From: a virus
DNA length: 21,484 nt
Strand: one strand, 5' to 3'
IMG/VR virus record: IMGVR_UViG_3300037839_000907
Span: 1-21,484 of that record
A program made the translations under genes and the position numbers. Positions 7,810-13,728 of this stretch are shown here, in pieces (the first letter of the stretch is position 1; the number at the start of each line of letters is the position of its first letter). The notes below the pieces were generated by a model, which searched no databases, was not told the origin of the DNA, and saw only the letters and a program-made list of their open reading frames with translations.

Positions 7810-8445
7810 TTAGATTTCGTTAATTTTATAATTATAATTATCACTATCTTCTGTAACCCATTTAGGGTTGTCTTCTACAGTAAAAATATGATCATTTACT
7901 TTTCTTTGAATAAGAGTTTCGTTTGGTTTTGTAACGAAACTAGCATCAAAAATTTTCATTCTATTATTCGGTTGTATTGCATAATTACCACTATCTAATT
8001 CTAATACATGCCCGCATTTGTGTTCGTCTGGGGTTTCACTATAACCAAAATTGGTTTCGTTTAATTCTGCATGAGCCCAATCTAAAGTAAAAAGATATCG
8101 TCCAAGTCTTTTGTTTCCAGTGCGATCTAAATATTGCATTTTAGCATTTTTTAAAGCATAAAATTGATTAACACTAATGTAATAACTAAAACTATCCCAT
8201 AAAACCAATTGATGCAAATCTTCTTCAGGAATTCCTTCTTTTGTGCAAAAAGCGCTAATTGGCGCCCTCCACCATAAACCTCCATCTTGCATCATAAAAT
8301 GAAATAGAGGAGATCTATTTGGCAAGGAAGCAACCCCAAAAATTACACAAGGAAAATATTTATCATGGCTATCTTCTTGATTTCTAAGAAAGTTACCTCT
8401 TACATAACATTCTATTGGCGGGATATTAGCATTTAGAAAGCTCAT
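7810..8445 (-). CDS. Conserved phage hypothetical protein (MSFLNANIPP family)
   Basis: A 211-residue soluble protein. The opening block MSFLNANIPPIECYVR and the later blocks LVLWDSFSYYISV (about 80-92), FTLDWAH (about 118-124) and EHKCGHVLELDSGNYAIQPN (about 140-159) match, from memory, a family widespread in marine and T4-like phages and named hypothetical there. The mix of aromatic and beta-prone residues suggests a compact beta-rich fold. It follows the 54-residue gene upstream with 1 base of overlap, so the three genes 9429 to 7810 look like one transcription unit. No catalytic motif is obvious. Confidence 0.75.
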   Translation of the reverse strand: MSFLNANIPPIECYVRGNFLRNQEDSHDKYFPCVIFGVASLPNRSPLFHFMMQDGGLWWRAPISAFCTKEGIPEEDLHQLVLWDSFSYYISVNQFYALKNAKMQYLDRTGNKRLGRYLFTLDWAHAELNETNFGYSETPDEHKCGHVLELDSGNYAIQPNNRMKIFDASFVTKPNETLIQRKVNDHIFTVEDNPKWVTEDSDNYNYKINEI

Positions 8446-8609
8446 TATTTCTTTTTAATATAATATAAATTCTTATTTTTACCAGCAATTTTACTTATAT
8501 ATGCTTTTGCTGAAGTTAATCCATCTTCTGTTAATGGAAATACTCCATGCAAGAAGTTGTCGCTTTTCGAATGAATTGCGTAGTATTTTTTTCTTTTAAT
8601 TTTAGGCAT
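8445..8609 (-). CDS. Small hypothetical protein (54 residues)
   Basis: The start chosen is the ATG at 8607-8609, one base after the stop of the upstream gene (TAA T ATG), which fits translational coupling. A longer form starting at 8642 would overlap that gene by 32 bases. The product is basic (MPKIKRKKYYAIHSKSDN; ends YYIKKK) with a short central segment LTEDGLTSAKAYISK. There is no signal or membrane segment. No family is recognised. Confidence 0.55.
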   Translation of the reverse strand: MPKIKRKKYYAIHSKSDNFLHGVFPLTEDGLTSAKAYISKIAGKNKNLYYIKKK

Positions 8610-8610
8610 A

Positions 8611-9429
8611 TTATTTTTTACCAAATCCAAATGGGCAACCATTTAATTTTTTTTGATGTTCTTCAAATTTGTTTCCATAAATATCTTCACCTCGCATATA
8701 TCTTCCACCTACTGCTCCAGCGTATTTTGAGTCTATTTCTTCCCTTTCTTTACCGAAAAGATCTGAAGTTTGTCTTTCATTTTTTATTAATTGTTCAGAT
8801 ATACCGTCTTCATTTATTTTTAAATTATAATTATCAATAAAATATCTAGGATATGGAAGCATATAACCTATAGGTGTGTCTTTTTTTATTTCAATCCATA
8901 CATTTGGTCTAGTTATTTTTAAGTTAAAAGTAAAATCTCTTCTTAGGTTATCTGTTTCTACACATGCTGTCATATGAGTGATACCATCTATATAAAAATT
9001 TGGAGGATTCGTAACTAAAGTATTTACGCCATGGGGAGTTCTTACCATCCACGGGTTTTGTATAGTAAATGTACCCATGCCGAAATGAGATGAAATAATT
9101 TGCCCTTGGTCATCTTGTTCTTGATGTTTGACTATCACGTTTGGAAGATAACTTCCGCCATCCCAAAAAACAGAAAAATCATATGCTGCTTTTACAATAA
9201 ATCCATGTTGGTTTGCGATTGTTAATGGTAAACAAAAATAAGCATGATCTACAAACCAATCTCTTTTTTTATTGCCATTTAAAGATTCGATTAAATTTTC
9301 CGCTATTTTTCTATCATAATCATTATTTGTTATAATTAACAAAGTATCCTTAATAAGATATTTTATTTCATCTTTTATATTATGATCAACTTCTAGCTTT
9401 TCTTTTGGTTTTTCATATTTGGACTTCAT
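8611..9429 (-). CDS. DUF6065-like conserved protein
   Basis: The 272-residue protein carries blocks I associate with the DUF6065 family: LPLTIANQHGFIV (about 68-80), FWDGG, SHFGMGTFTIQNPW (about 114-127), a Pro/Asn-rich TNPPNFYIDGI, CVETDNL with DFTFNLKITRPN, and a Tyr-Pro-Arg near YMLPYPRY. The family occurs in phages and bacteria and has no assigned reaction. A C-terminal tail (about 215-272) is charged and ends GCPFGFGKK. A TATAAT box lies 5 bases before the ATG. It heads the small minus-strand set 9429 to 7446. Family call moderate; role unknown. Confidence 0.7.
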   Translation of the reverse strand: MKSKYEKPKEKLEVDHNIKDEIKYLIKDTLLIITNNDYDRKIAENLIESLNGNKKRDWFVDHAYFCLPLTIANQHGFIVKAAYDFSVFWDGGSYLPNVIVKHQEQDDQGQIISSHFGMGTFTIQNPWMVRTPHGVNTLVTNPPNFYIDGITHMTACVETDNLRRDFTFNLKITRPNVWIEIKKDTPIGYMLPYPRYFIDNYNLKINEDGISEQLIKNERQTSDLFGKEREEIDSKYAGAVGGRYMRGEDIYGNKFEEHQKKLNGCPFGFGKK

Positions 9430-9434
9430 AATTA

Positions 9435-9440
9435 ATTATA
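9435..9440 (-). promoter_or_regulatory. -10-type box 5 bases before start codon
   Basis: TATAAT on the minus strand lies 5 bases before the ATG at 9429, with the same spacing as at 7802 and 9613. The -35 position is not consensus. It overlaps the intergenic tail of the 52-residue gene. Confidence 0.45.
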
Positions 9441-9448
9441 GCTTTTTA

Positions 9449-9607
9449 TTATTTTGAAGATTTTTCATATTCTTCAATTAAAGATTTCAGCAATTTTAGA
9501 TTATGCACATTCCAATTATCTCCAGTTTCGCCTTTGTCTTTAACCAAAGAATCTTCCCATATATTCTTTTCAATTAATGCGTCTAATATTTTATAAATCT
9601 TATTCAT
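9449..9607 (-). CDS. Small hypothetical protein (52 residues)
   Basis: This short frame runs from the ATG at 9605-9607 to TAA at 9449-9451. The product begins MNKIYKILDALIEKNIW and ends SLIEEYEKSSK. It is charged, with two predicted amphipathic helices around a polar turn (DKGETGDNWNVHN). A complete promoter (TTGACT, 17 bases, TATAAT) sits 5 bases upstream of the ATG, the best support that this is a real gene. No family is recognised. Confidence 0.6.
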   Translation of the reverse strand: MNKIYKILDALIEKNIWEDSLVKDKGETGDNWNVHNLKLLKSLIEEYEKSSK

Positions 9608-9612
9608 GATAT

Positions 9613-9641
9613 ATTATAACAAATAAATTGATAAAAGTCAA
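9613..9641 (-). promoter_or_regulatory. Promoter for the 52-residue gene, leaderless geometry
   Basis: On the minus strand TTGACT (9636-9641), a 17-base spacer and a perfect TATAAT (9613-9618) end 5 bases before the ATG. It interleaves with the plus-strand tmRNA promoter, whose -35 lies in this spacer, so the two divergent promoters may compete. Confidence 0.6.
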
Positions 9642-9656
9642 AATCTAATGTAATAT
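9628..9656 (+). promoter_or_regulatory. Likely tmRNA promoter
   Basis: TTGATA (9628-9633), 17 bases, then TAATAT (9651-9656). Transcription would start near 9663, leaving about 14 bases to be removed by RNase P before the mature 5' end at 9677. The -10 is only moderate. Confidence 0.45.
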
Positions 9657-9676
9657 AAGTATAGTTCCTTAACATT

Positions 9677-10062
9677 GGGCCCGAATTGGTTTCGATTTTA
9701 GAGATATGAATTAAAATGCAAGTGGAGGTTGAATCGTGGACTCCTTAAAAAGTTTCAATTATATTAACTGCCAAAACAGCAAAATATAAAGGTCATATTT
9801 CAGCAAGAGTTTCTCTTGTTGAGTTGACCGCTTCTGTAGCTTAAGTTACAGCGTAATACCCATGACGCATCTATTGGGATATTGCGTAATTAGATGTTTG
9901 AGTATAGTAAGTTTTTTTATTCTTATTATATTCAATATCAAAAATAAAATCGCTGAGTATGTTTGTTCTTTATCTATACAAAGCTAAAAACAAAAAGAGC
10001 TAAACTTGTAGTATTTTAATTTGGATTTTTAAAAGACCGCAGTTCAACTCTGCGCGGGTCCA
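9677..10062 (+). ncRNA. ssrA: tmRNA (transfer-messenger RNA), phage-encoded
   Basis: This 386-base RNA frees stalled ribosomes by adding a tag to unfinished proteins, working with host SmpB and alanyl-tRNA synthetase. The ends form a tRNA-like half: GGGCCCG (9677-9683) pairs fully with CGGGTCC (10055-10061; one G-U), followed by discriminator A (10062), with CCA not encoded. The T arm is CGCAG-TTCAACT-CTGCG (10038-10054). The typical GGTTTCGA lies near the 5' end and a conserved TAAxCxTGTAGTA-like block lies near 9999-10015. The resume codon is probably GCC at 9770, after TTAACT, giving a 24-residue tag that starts AKTAKYKG and ends ELTASVA before TAA (9842-9844). The tag end differs from the usual bacterial ALAA. 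A GGAG/CTCC pairing at about 9724-9744 fits PK1. Identity is firm; the exact resume codon is less so. Confidence 0.92.
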
Positions 10063-10064
10063 AG

Positions 10065-10274
10065 TTATTTAAATAGTTTAAAGTCTTTTTTGTATACGAA
10101 TATATTTTTCGCACCCAACCCATTTACATCATTATTAATATAGGTATAACAAAGGCAAGGATACTGCTCTGGTTGATTTATGCTAGGATTATGAGGTAAT
10201 ACTAAATAACTACTTTTAAAGGTATCTATATGTTTTTTAAATTGATTCTGAGACTTTATTAATTTAAATGCCAT
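10065..10274 (-). CDS. Small hypothetical protein (69 residues)
   Basis: The ATG at 10274 overlaps the end of purA by 11 bases, so it is probably translated by coupling to it. The product begins MAFKLIKSQNQFKKHID and contains a Pro/Cys-rich centre (LPHNPSINQPEQYPCLCY) and a basic end. No family is recognised. Its stop lies only 2 bases from the mature 3' end of the convergent tmRNA, leaving no room for separate terminators. Confidence 0.55.
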   Translation of the reverse strand: MAFKLIKSQNQFKKHIDTFKSSYLVLPHNPSINQPEQYPCLCYTYINNDVNGLGAKNIFVYKKDFKLFK

Positions 10275-11259
10275 TTCTATTACCAGAGAATATTATTTCA
10301 CAATAGTCCTTAAGCTCACTAATAATATACTCTTCCATAGAAGTAAAATCAATAAAATCTATATGGTTAGGGCCATATTCATTGTCTGTTATTATCTTAT
10401 ATTTATTAATGTCTTGTAGAATATCGCATTTATTAATAATCAATTTATTTGTTCCAGAAATCTTAATAGCTTGTTTTAAATGGTTTATCCTTAACCAATT
10501 TACAATTCTTTTACGACCAGTAGTAGAACCAAATTCTTTTCCTAGTTCAATTATCTTATTAAGGTCTTCATCATTCCATAATGATTCTGGGAATAAAGGG
10601 TCTACTCCACTTTTAGTATCATAGATTTTAGTTACTCCAATAATGTCTCTAATTTTCTTAGGACTGAATCCAAGTGAGCAAGCATTATATGGCAAGGTTT
10701 CACTACTTGTAACATATGGATAATCTCCATAATTAATATCTAACCAAAAACTCTGAGCACCTTCACAAAGAATTTTTCCAGAAAGCTCTCCGTCCCAAAT
10801 GTACTTCTTATCCAAATATGAACCTGCTAGTTTTCCAACTCTAAGCATTTTATCTGCATATGCTGGAGCAATGCCTTGACCAGTTGTTCCAAGTTTAGGT
10901 TTTAAAAATTGAAGATCATATTGAATATGCTTTTCAGTAATGATGTGAGCCTTTGGACTTACCTTGATTAAAGAAGTATCAAAACCCTCTTTCTTTAAAT
11001 ATTCTATTTCATCAAAAAATTTATCAATGTTGATAACGCAATTTGGACCAATGATACTAAGTTTATTTTGAAAAACGCCACAAGGAATAATATGAGTTTT
11101 ATATTTCTTATCATTAATATAAACTGTATGACCTGCGTTGGGGCCACCATTCCAACGACATACCATATCATAATCTTTAGCAATAGCATTACTTATTTTA
11201 CCTTTGCCCTCATCTCCCCAAGCTAAACCAAAAATAATATCAACAAAATCAATTGGCAT
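10264..11259 (-). CDS. purA: Adenylosuccinate synthetase, short form
   Basis: The enzyme joins IMP and aspartate using GTP, the first step from IMP to AMP. Motifs in order: GLAWGDEGKGK (11-21), the P-loop-like start with catalytic D16; GGPNAGHT (38-45) with catalytic H44; GTTGQGIAPAY (124-134) for IMP; CEGAQ and YPYVTSS (180-186); TTGRKR (246-251), the aspartate-binding loop; and NKCD (276-279) for guanine. At 331 residues it is about 100 shorter than E. coli PurA (432), like archaeal and phage forms. PurZ of 2-aminoadenine (Z) phages has this length but, as I recall, lacks the catalytic Asp, so the retained D16 favours true PurA. A dGMP-using PurZ0-type variant is not excluded. It overlaps both neighbours by 11 bases. 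Confidence 0.88.
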   Translation of the reverse strand: MPIDFVDIIFGLAWGDEGKGKISNAIAKDYDMVCRWNGGPNAGHTVYINDKKYKTHIIPCGVFQNKLSIIGPNCVINIDKFFDEIEYLKKEGFDTSLIKVSPKAHIITEKHIQYDLQFLKPKLGTTGQGIAPAYADKMLRVGKLAGSYLDKKYIWDGELSGKILCEGAQSFWLDINYGDYPYVTSSETLPYNACSLGFSPKKIRDIIGVTKIYDTKSGVDPLFPESLWNDEDLNKIIELGKEFGSTTGRKRIVNWLRINHLKQAIKISGTNKLIINKCDILQDINKYKIITDNEYGPNHIDFIDFTSMEEYIISELKDYCEIIFSGNRNGI

Positions 11260-11488
11260 TTTTCTTTAATTGTGATTCGAAATAATTAGCTAATAGTTTT
11301 TGACAAAAATCTATATTATTTGCACCACAGCATTTTTTAAATTTTATATTCTTAAGAGGACAAGTATCATTTCTTCCCATCTTAGGAGCGATTCTATGAA
11401 TTGGACCACCTTCATAACCTTGAAGGTATGGTTTAAGGAAATATTCTAATGGACTATCTTCAGCTTTATGACTAATTTCTTCACTCAT
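11249..11488 (-). CDS. Small protein with degenerate SEC-C zinc motif
   Basis: The start is taken at the ATG of MSEEISHK (11488). The frame can extend to a TTG at 11497, but promoter geometry favours the ATG. The 79-residue product holds GRNDTCPLKNIKFKKCCG (about 38-55), close to the SEC-C motif found at the end of SecA and in stand-alone proteins. The usual second cysteine of the CxC pair is Leu here, leaving three cysteines (C43, C53, C54) plus a possible later C62. Zinc binding may use another residue or be lost. It overlaps purA by 11 bases. SEC-C proteins often bind zinc and protein partners; the partner here is unknown. Confidence 0.7.
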   Translation of the reverse strand: MSEEISHKAEDSPLEYFLKPYLQGYEGGPIHRIAPKMGRNDTCPLKNIKFKKCCGANNIDFCQKLLANYFESQLKKNAN

Positions 11489-11496
11489 ATTATACA

Positions 11497-11525
11497 AGTA
11501 TATATCTTATATTAATTAATATCAA
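11497..11525 (-). promoter_or_regulatory. Promoter before the SEC-C / purA genes, near-leaderless
   Basis: On the minus strand TTGATA (11520-11525), 17 bases, TATACT (11497-11502), then 8 bases to the ATG at 11488. The spacer shares AATATAAGATATA with the promoter at 12610, so the two are probably related copies of one promoter class. Confidence 0.55.
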
Positions 11526-11538
11526 GTTTTAATTTTAA

Positions 11539-12297
11539 TTAACACTTTATATTTTCATAAAGTTCGATTTGATCTTCAAACATCTTTTCCAATAAATCTC
11601 TTTTATAAAAATTACCTATATATGATATTGCATGTTCGCTATCAAATGGTTTGATATAAGAATCAAATATTTCACTTAACGACTTAAATGTTTTTTTAAT
11701 TTCTGAAAATTTACCAATATAATTAAAATCTTGTATATTTTCATATCCATAAAATAATTCCCTTATTGGCTGATATTTAATTCCATTATGGTAAAGATAT
11801 ATAGGCACCTGATTTAAGAACATATCTATGTACTCTTCTAAGGAATACAGTTTATTGCTTTTAAAAAGTATACTCAGCTTGTCGTCTAAATCCAATTCAT
11901 TCAATGGGTCAATAATATAATCATCTATTGAGTTAAAATTTGGATATAATATATTTCTATTTCTTAAAAAATTTAAACGCGCAAAAAGCTCATATATTTG
12001 ATCTATTGGATGATTAATTATAGTAAAATGAAAATCTTCTTCTTTTTTATTTAAATTAGACGTACTAAAAACTCCATGGAGCATGCCTTCAAATCTCTCA
12101 TGTTTTAATGTAGACGGTATCATTTTGAGTACATTATTTACATCTACATAATCACTTTCATTGCATAGTACAATAGGATGATGAAAATCTTTAATCTGTT
12201 TATTTTTTACATTTGAATATTCTGAATCCACCGCTTCTACTATAGAGCCAACTATTTTCGGATACAATCTTCCAGCCATAGCTTGATATATTATCAT
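11539..12297 (-). CDS. Sulfotransferase-like protein
   Basis: The 252-residue protein resembles the Sulfotransfer_2 group in its later motifs: FHFTIINHPIDQIYELFARL (about 88-107), in the place of the PAPS-binding FxRHPxxRxxSxY segment; FNYIGKFSEIKKTFKSL (about 190-206), like the family's FIGRFE block; and a terminal helix LLEKMFEDQIELYENI. The N-terminal P-loop (PKTxGT-like) cannot be seen, and the Arg and Ser that bind the 3'-phosphate of PAPS are absent. It may transfer another group or be inactive. No signal peptide. A TATAAATA box lies 6 bases upstream of its ATG. It probably acts in surface-sugar or lipid modification, an inference from family and neighbours only. Confidence 0.5.
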   Translation of the reverse strand: MIIYQAMAGRLYPKIVGSIVEAVDSEYSNVKNKQIKDFHHPIVLCNESDYVDVNNVLKMIPSTLKHERFEGMLHGVFSTSNLNKKEEDFHFTIINHPIDQIYELFARLNFLRNRNILYPNFNSIDDYIIDPLNELDLDDKLSILFKSNKLYSLEEYIDMFLNQVPIYLYHNGIKYQPIRELFYGYENIQDFNYIGKFSEIKKTFKSLSEIFDSYIKPFDSEHAISYIGNFYKRDLLEKMFEDQIELYENIKC

Positions 12298-12303
12298 ATA
12301 AAT

Positions 12304-12311
12304 TATTTATA
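12304..12311 (-). promoter_or_regulatory. T4-late-like TATAAATA box 6 bases before start codon
   Basis: On the minus strand TATAAATA, the exact T4 late-promoter core, lies 6 bases before the ATG at 12297, with no -35. A gp55-like sigma gene at 16569 makes a late promoter plausible. AT-rich DNA weakens the case. Confidence 0.4.
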
Positions 12312-12399
12312 ATATATTACAAATATATGATATTTTTTAAAACGTGCTTTGATCAAGGACTTCACTTTAGAAGTTTGATAAATAGCTTCTTTACCAATA

Positions 12400-12603
12400 T
12401 TATGGATATTCTGGTGAAGGAGATCTGATATCAAAAATATTAACTTCTTTAAAAGTGCCAAATTGATCCTCTACAATTACATGATCTTCATTTTTTACTT
12501 CGTAGACTTTACCATAGTAATACTTTGATTTAATAGAATCAGTAACTACTACTGTTCTACCAAGCATTTTTTTCAATACATTTAACTTTAATTTATTCTG
12601 CAT
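12400..12603 (-). CDS. Small protein with SH3-like beta-barrel pattern (unknown)
   Basis: The 67-residue product shows alternating beta strands: LGRTVVVTDS (about 14-23), YYGKVYEV (29-36), DHVIVED (40-46) and TFKEVNIFDIR (50-60). This resembles a small SH3/KOW-like barrel such as those of ribosome or polymerase binding proteins. No specific family is recognised. It starts at an ATG 6 bases downstream of a good promoter. An alternative start at M13 is possible. The 100 bases downstream (12298-12399) hold only a weak hairpin. Confidence 0.6.
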   Translation of the reverse strand: MQNKLKLNVLKKMLGRTVVVTDSIKSKYYYGKVYEVKNEDHVIVEDQFGTFKEVNIFDIRSPSPEYP

Positions 12604-12609
12604 AACACT

Positions 12610-12638
12610 AGTATATCTTATATTTAATAAAATATCAA
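12610..12638 (-). promoter_or_regulatory. Promoter for the 67-residue gene, leaderless geometry
   Basis: On the minus strand TTGATA (12633-12638), 17 bases, TATACT (12610-12615) and 6 bases to the ATG at 12603. The -35 overlaps the stop codon of the dCMP deaminase gene. The spacer shares an AATATAAGATATA block with the one at 11497. Confidence 0.55.
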
Positions 12639-13045
12639 CTAAATTTTTTAAGTTTTATTTTATAGAATTTAAATATATCTTTTGAGCTAGAATCAAGCTC
12701 ATACTCATCAAGGTATATGATCTTCTTTATACCTATAGATACTATAACTTTCGCACAAGAAGCACAAGGTAGCAAAGTACAAGCCAATAAGAATGGTTCA
12801 TCGTATTTATTAATGCAAGCTAAAGCATTCATTTCTGCATGAACAACGTATTTCCTTCTCTCTTCTCTATTTTTCCAAAAGGACATTAATGTTTTCTGTT
12901 TTGGTTTTAAACCATTATAACCAATACTTAAAATTCTACCTTCTTCATTCATAACACAGCATCCAACTTTTCTATGTTGATCTTCTGACCTTTCAGAAGC
13001 GCACTTAGCAATATTAATAGCTAATTCTTCAAATGTAATTCTCAT
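12635..13045 (-). CDS. dCMP deaminase
   Basis: A 136-residue cytidine-deaminase-fold enzyme that converts dCMP to dUMP, the route to dTMP. The zinc and catalytic residues are all present: H69-A-E71 (VVHAEMNAL) and C94/C97 (PCASCA). The N-terminal block CASERSEDQHRKVGCCVM and GYNGLK (42-47) are typical of dCMP deaminases of the T4 and ComEB group. It is shorter than T4 Cd (193) but complete. Its start overlaps the stop of the metallophosphoesterase by the ATGA arrangement. Regulation by dCTP/dTTP is usual in the family; a G-rich dCTP pocket cannot be judged here. Confidence 0.93.
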   Translation of the reverse strand: MRITFEELAINIAKCASERSEDQHRKVGCCVMNEEGRILSIGYNGLKPKQKTLMSFWKNREERRKYVVHAEMNALACINKYDEPFLLACTLLPCASCAKVIVSIGIKKIIYLDEYELDSSSKDIFKFYKIKLKKFS

Positions 13046-13728
13046 AGCTTATGTAATTCTATTTTACCTTTTTTATTTATAGTAACATAAGAACATTCTT
13101 TTTCACAAAAGCTACCAGTATTTATGTATTTGTCTGTATGTTCTGGAAGATGAGTATGTCCACATATTATAGTATCGTAGTTATTCATTTCAATATACTT
13201 GAGCGCATTTTTTTTAACATCAGAACTTTTTTCAACAAAATCATTTGTTCTAGCTTTAAAGAACCTAAAGAAGTCATCTGCAAATGGGGTATACTTTCTA
13301 ACAAAATAATAGCATCTAATAATAAAATTAGAAAGATGTTTGTATTTCGTGAAGTAAATATCGAAAACATCTCCATGGATTATTAATATTTTTTTACCTT
13401 TTAATTCTATTTCATGCTCATCTGCACAATGAAATCCTAATAGGATACTCATGAAGTCTGCTTTTAAAAAGCAATGATTGCCGATTAGATAAATTATATT
13501 ACTTTTTTTAGATAGCTTTCTTAGTTTAGACAAAACTTTCCAATGGTCTTTTTTAAGTCTGTGCAGGTTGTGATGATCAAATAAATCACCAGCAATTACT
13601 ATATTTTTTGCTTTATTCTTTTTAAGAACTTTTAATAATACTTCTGGTTTACAATCTTTGTCACCTAAATGGACATCAGAAATAATCAAATAATCAAAGT
13701 TTTCCATGAGCAAAACTTTCGTAAGCAT
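13042..13728 (-). CDS. Metallophosphoesterase, LpxH-like
   Basis: A calcineurin-type phosphoesterase of 228 residues with two metal sites: D18 and H20 (SDVHLG), D48 (GDLFD), N84-H85 (GNH), H118 (HGD) and H191/H193 (GHTH). The overall form is close to UDP-2,3-diacylglucosamine diphosphatase (LpxH) of lipid A synthesis and related phosphatases. The usual GNHD is GNHCF here. Between 125 and 170 lies a basic, aromatic insertion (NFIIRCYYFVRKYTPFADDFFRFF) where LpxH has its membrane-associating cap. An alternative ATG at 13707 (MENFDYL) would cut the overlap with the upstream reductase gene from 35 to 14 bases and is perhaps the better start. Substrate unknown; lipid or nucleotide pyrophosphate is possible. 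Confidence 0.85.
   Translation of the reverse strand: MLTKVLLMENFDYLIISDVHLGDKDCKPEVLLKVLKKNKAKNIVIAGDLFDHHNLHRLKKDHWKVLSKLRKLSKKSNIIYLIGNHCFLKADFMSILLGFHCADEHEIELKGKKILIIHGDVFDIYFTKYKHLSNFIIRCYYFVRKYTPFADDFFRFFKARTNDFVEKSSDVKKNALKYIEMNNYDTIICGHTHLPEHTDKYINTGSFCEKECSYVTINKKGKIELHKL

Noticed and set aside
10264-11259. Direct call of PurZ and a Z-genome phage
   Set aside because: Catalytic D16 is kept and no datZ, mazZ or dpoZ is in the window. Kept only as a question.
12350-12380. Hairpin ATCAA-ACTTC/GAAGT-TTGAT as a terminator
   Set aside because: There is a 2-base bulge and no T run directly after it on either strand. It may be a small RNA structure but cannot be called a terminator.
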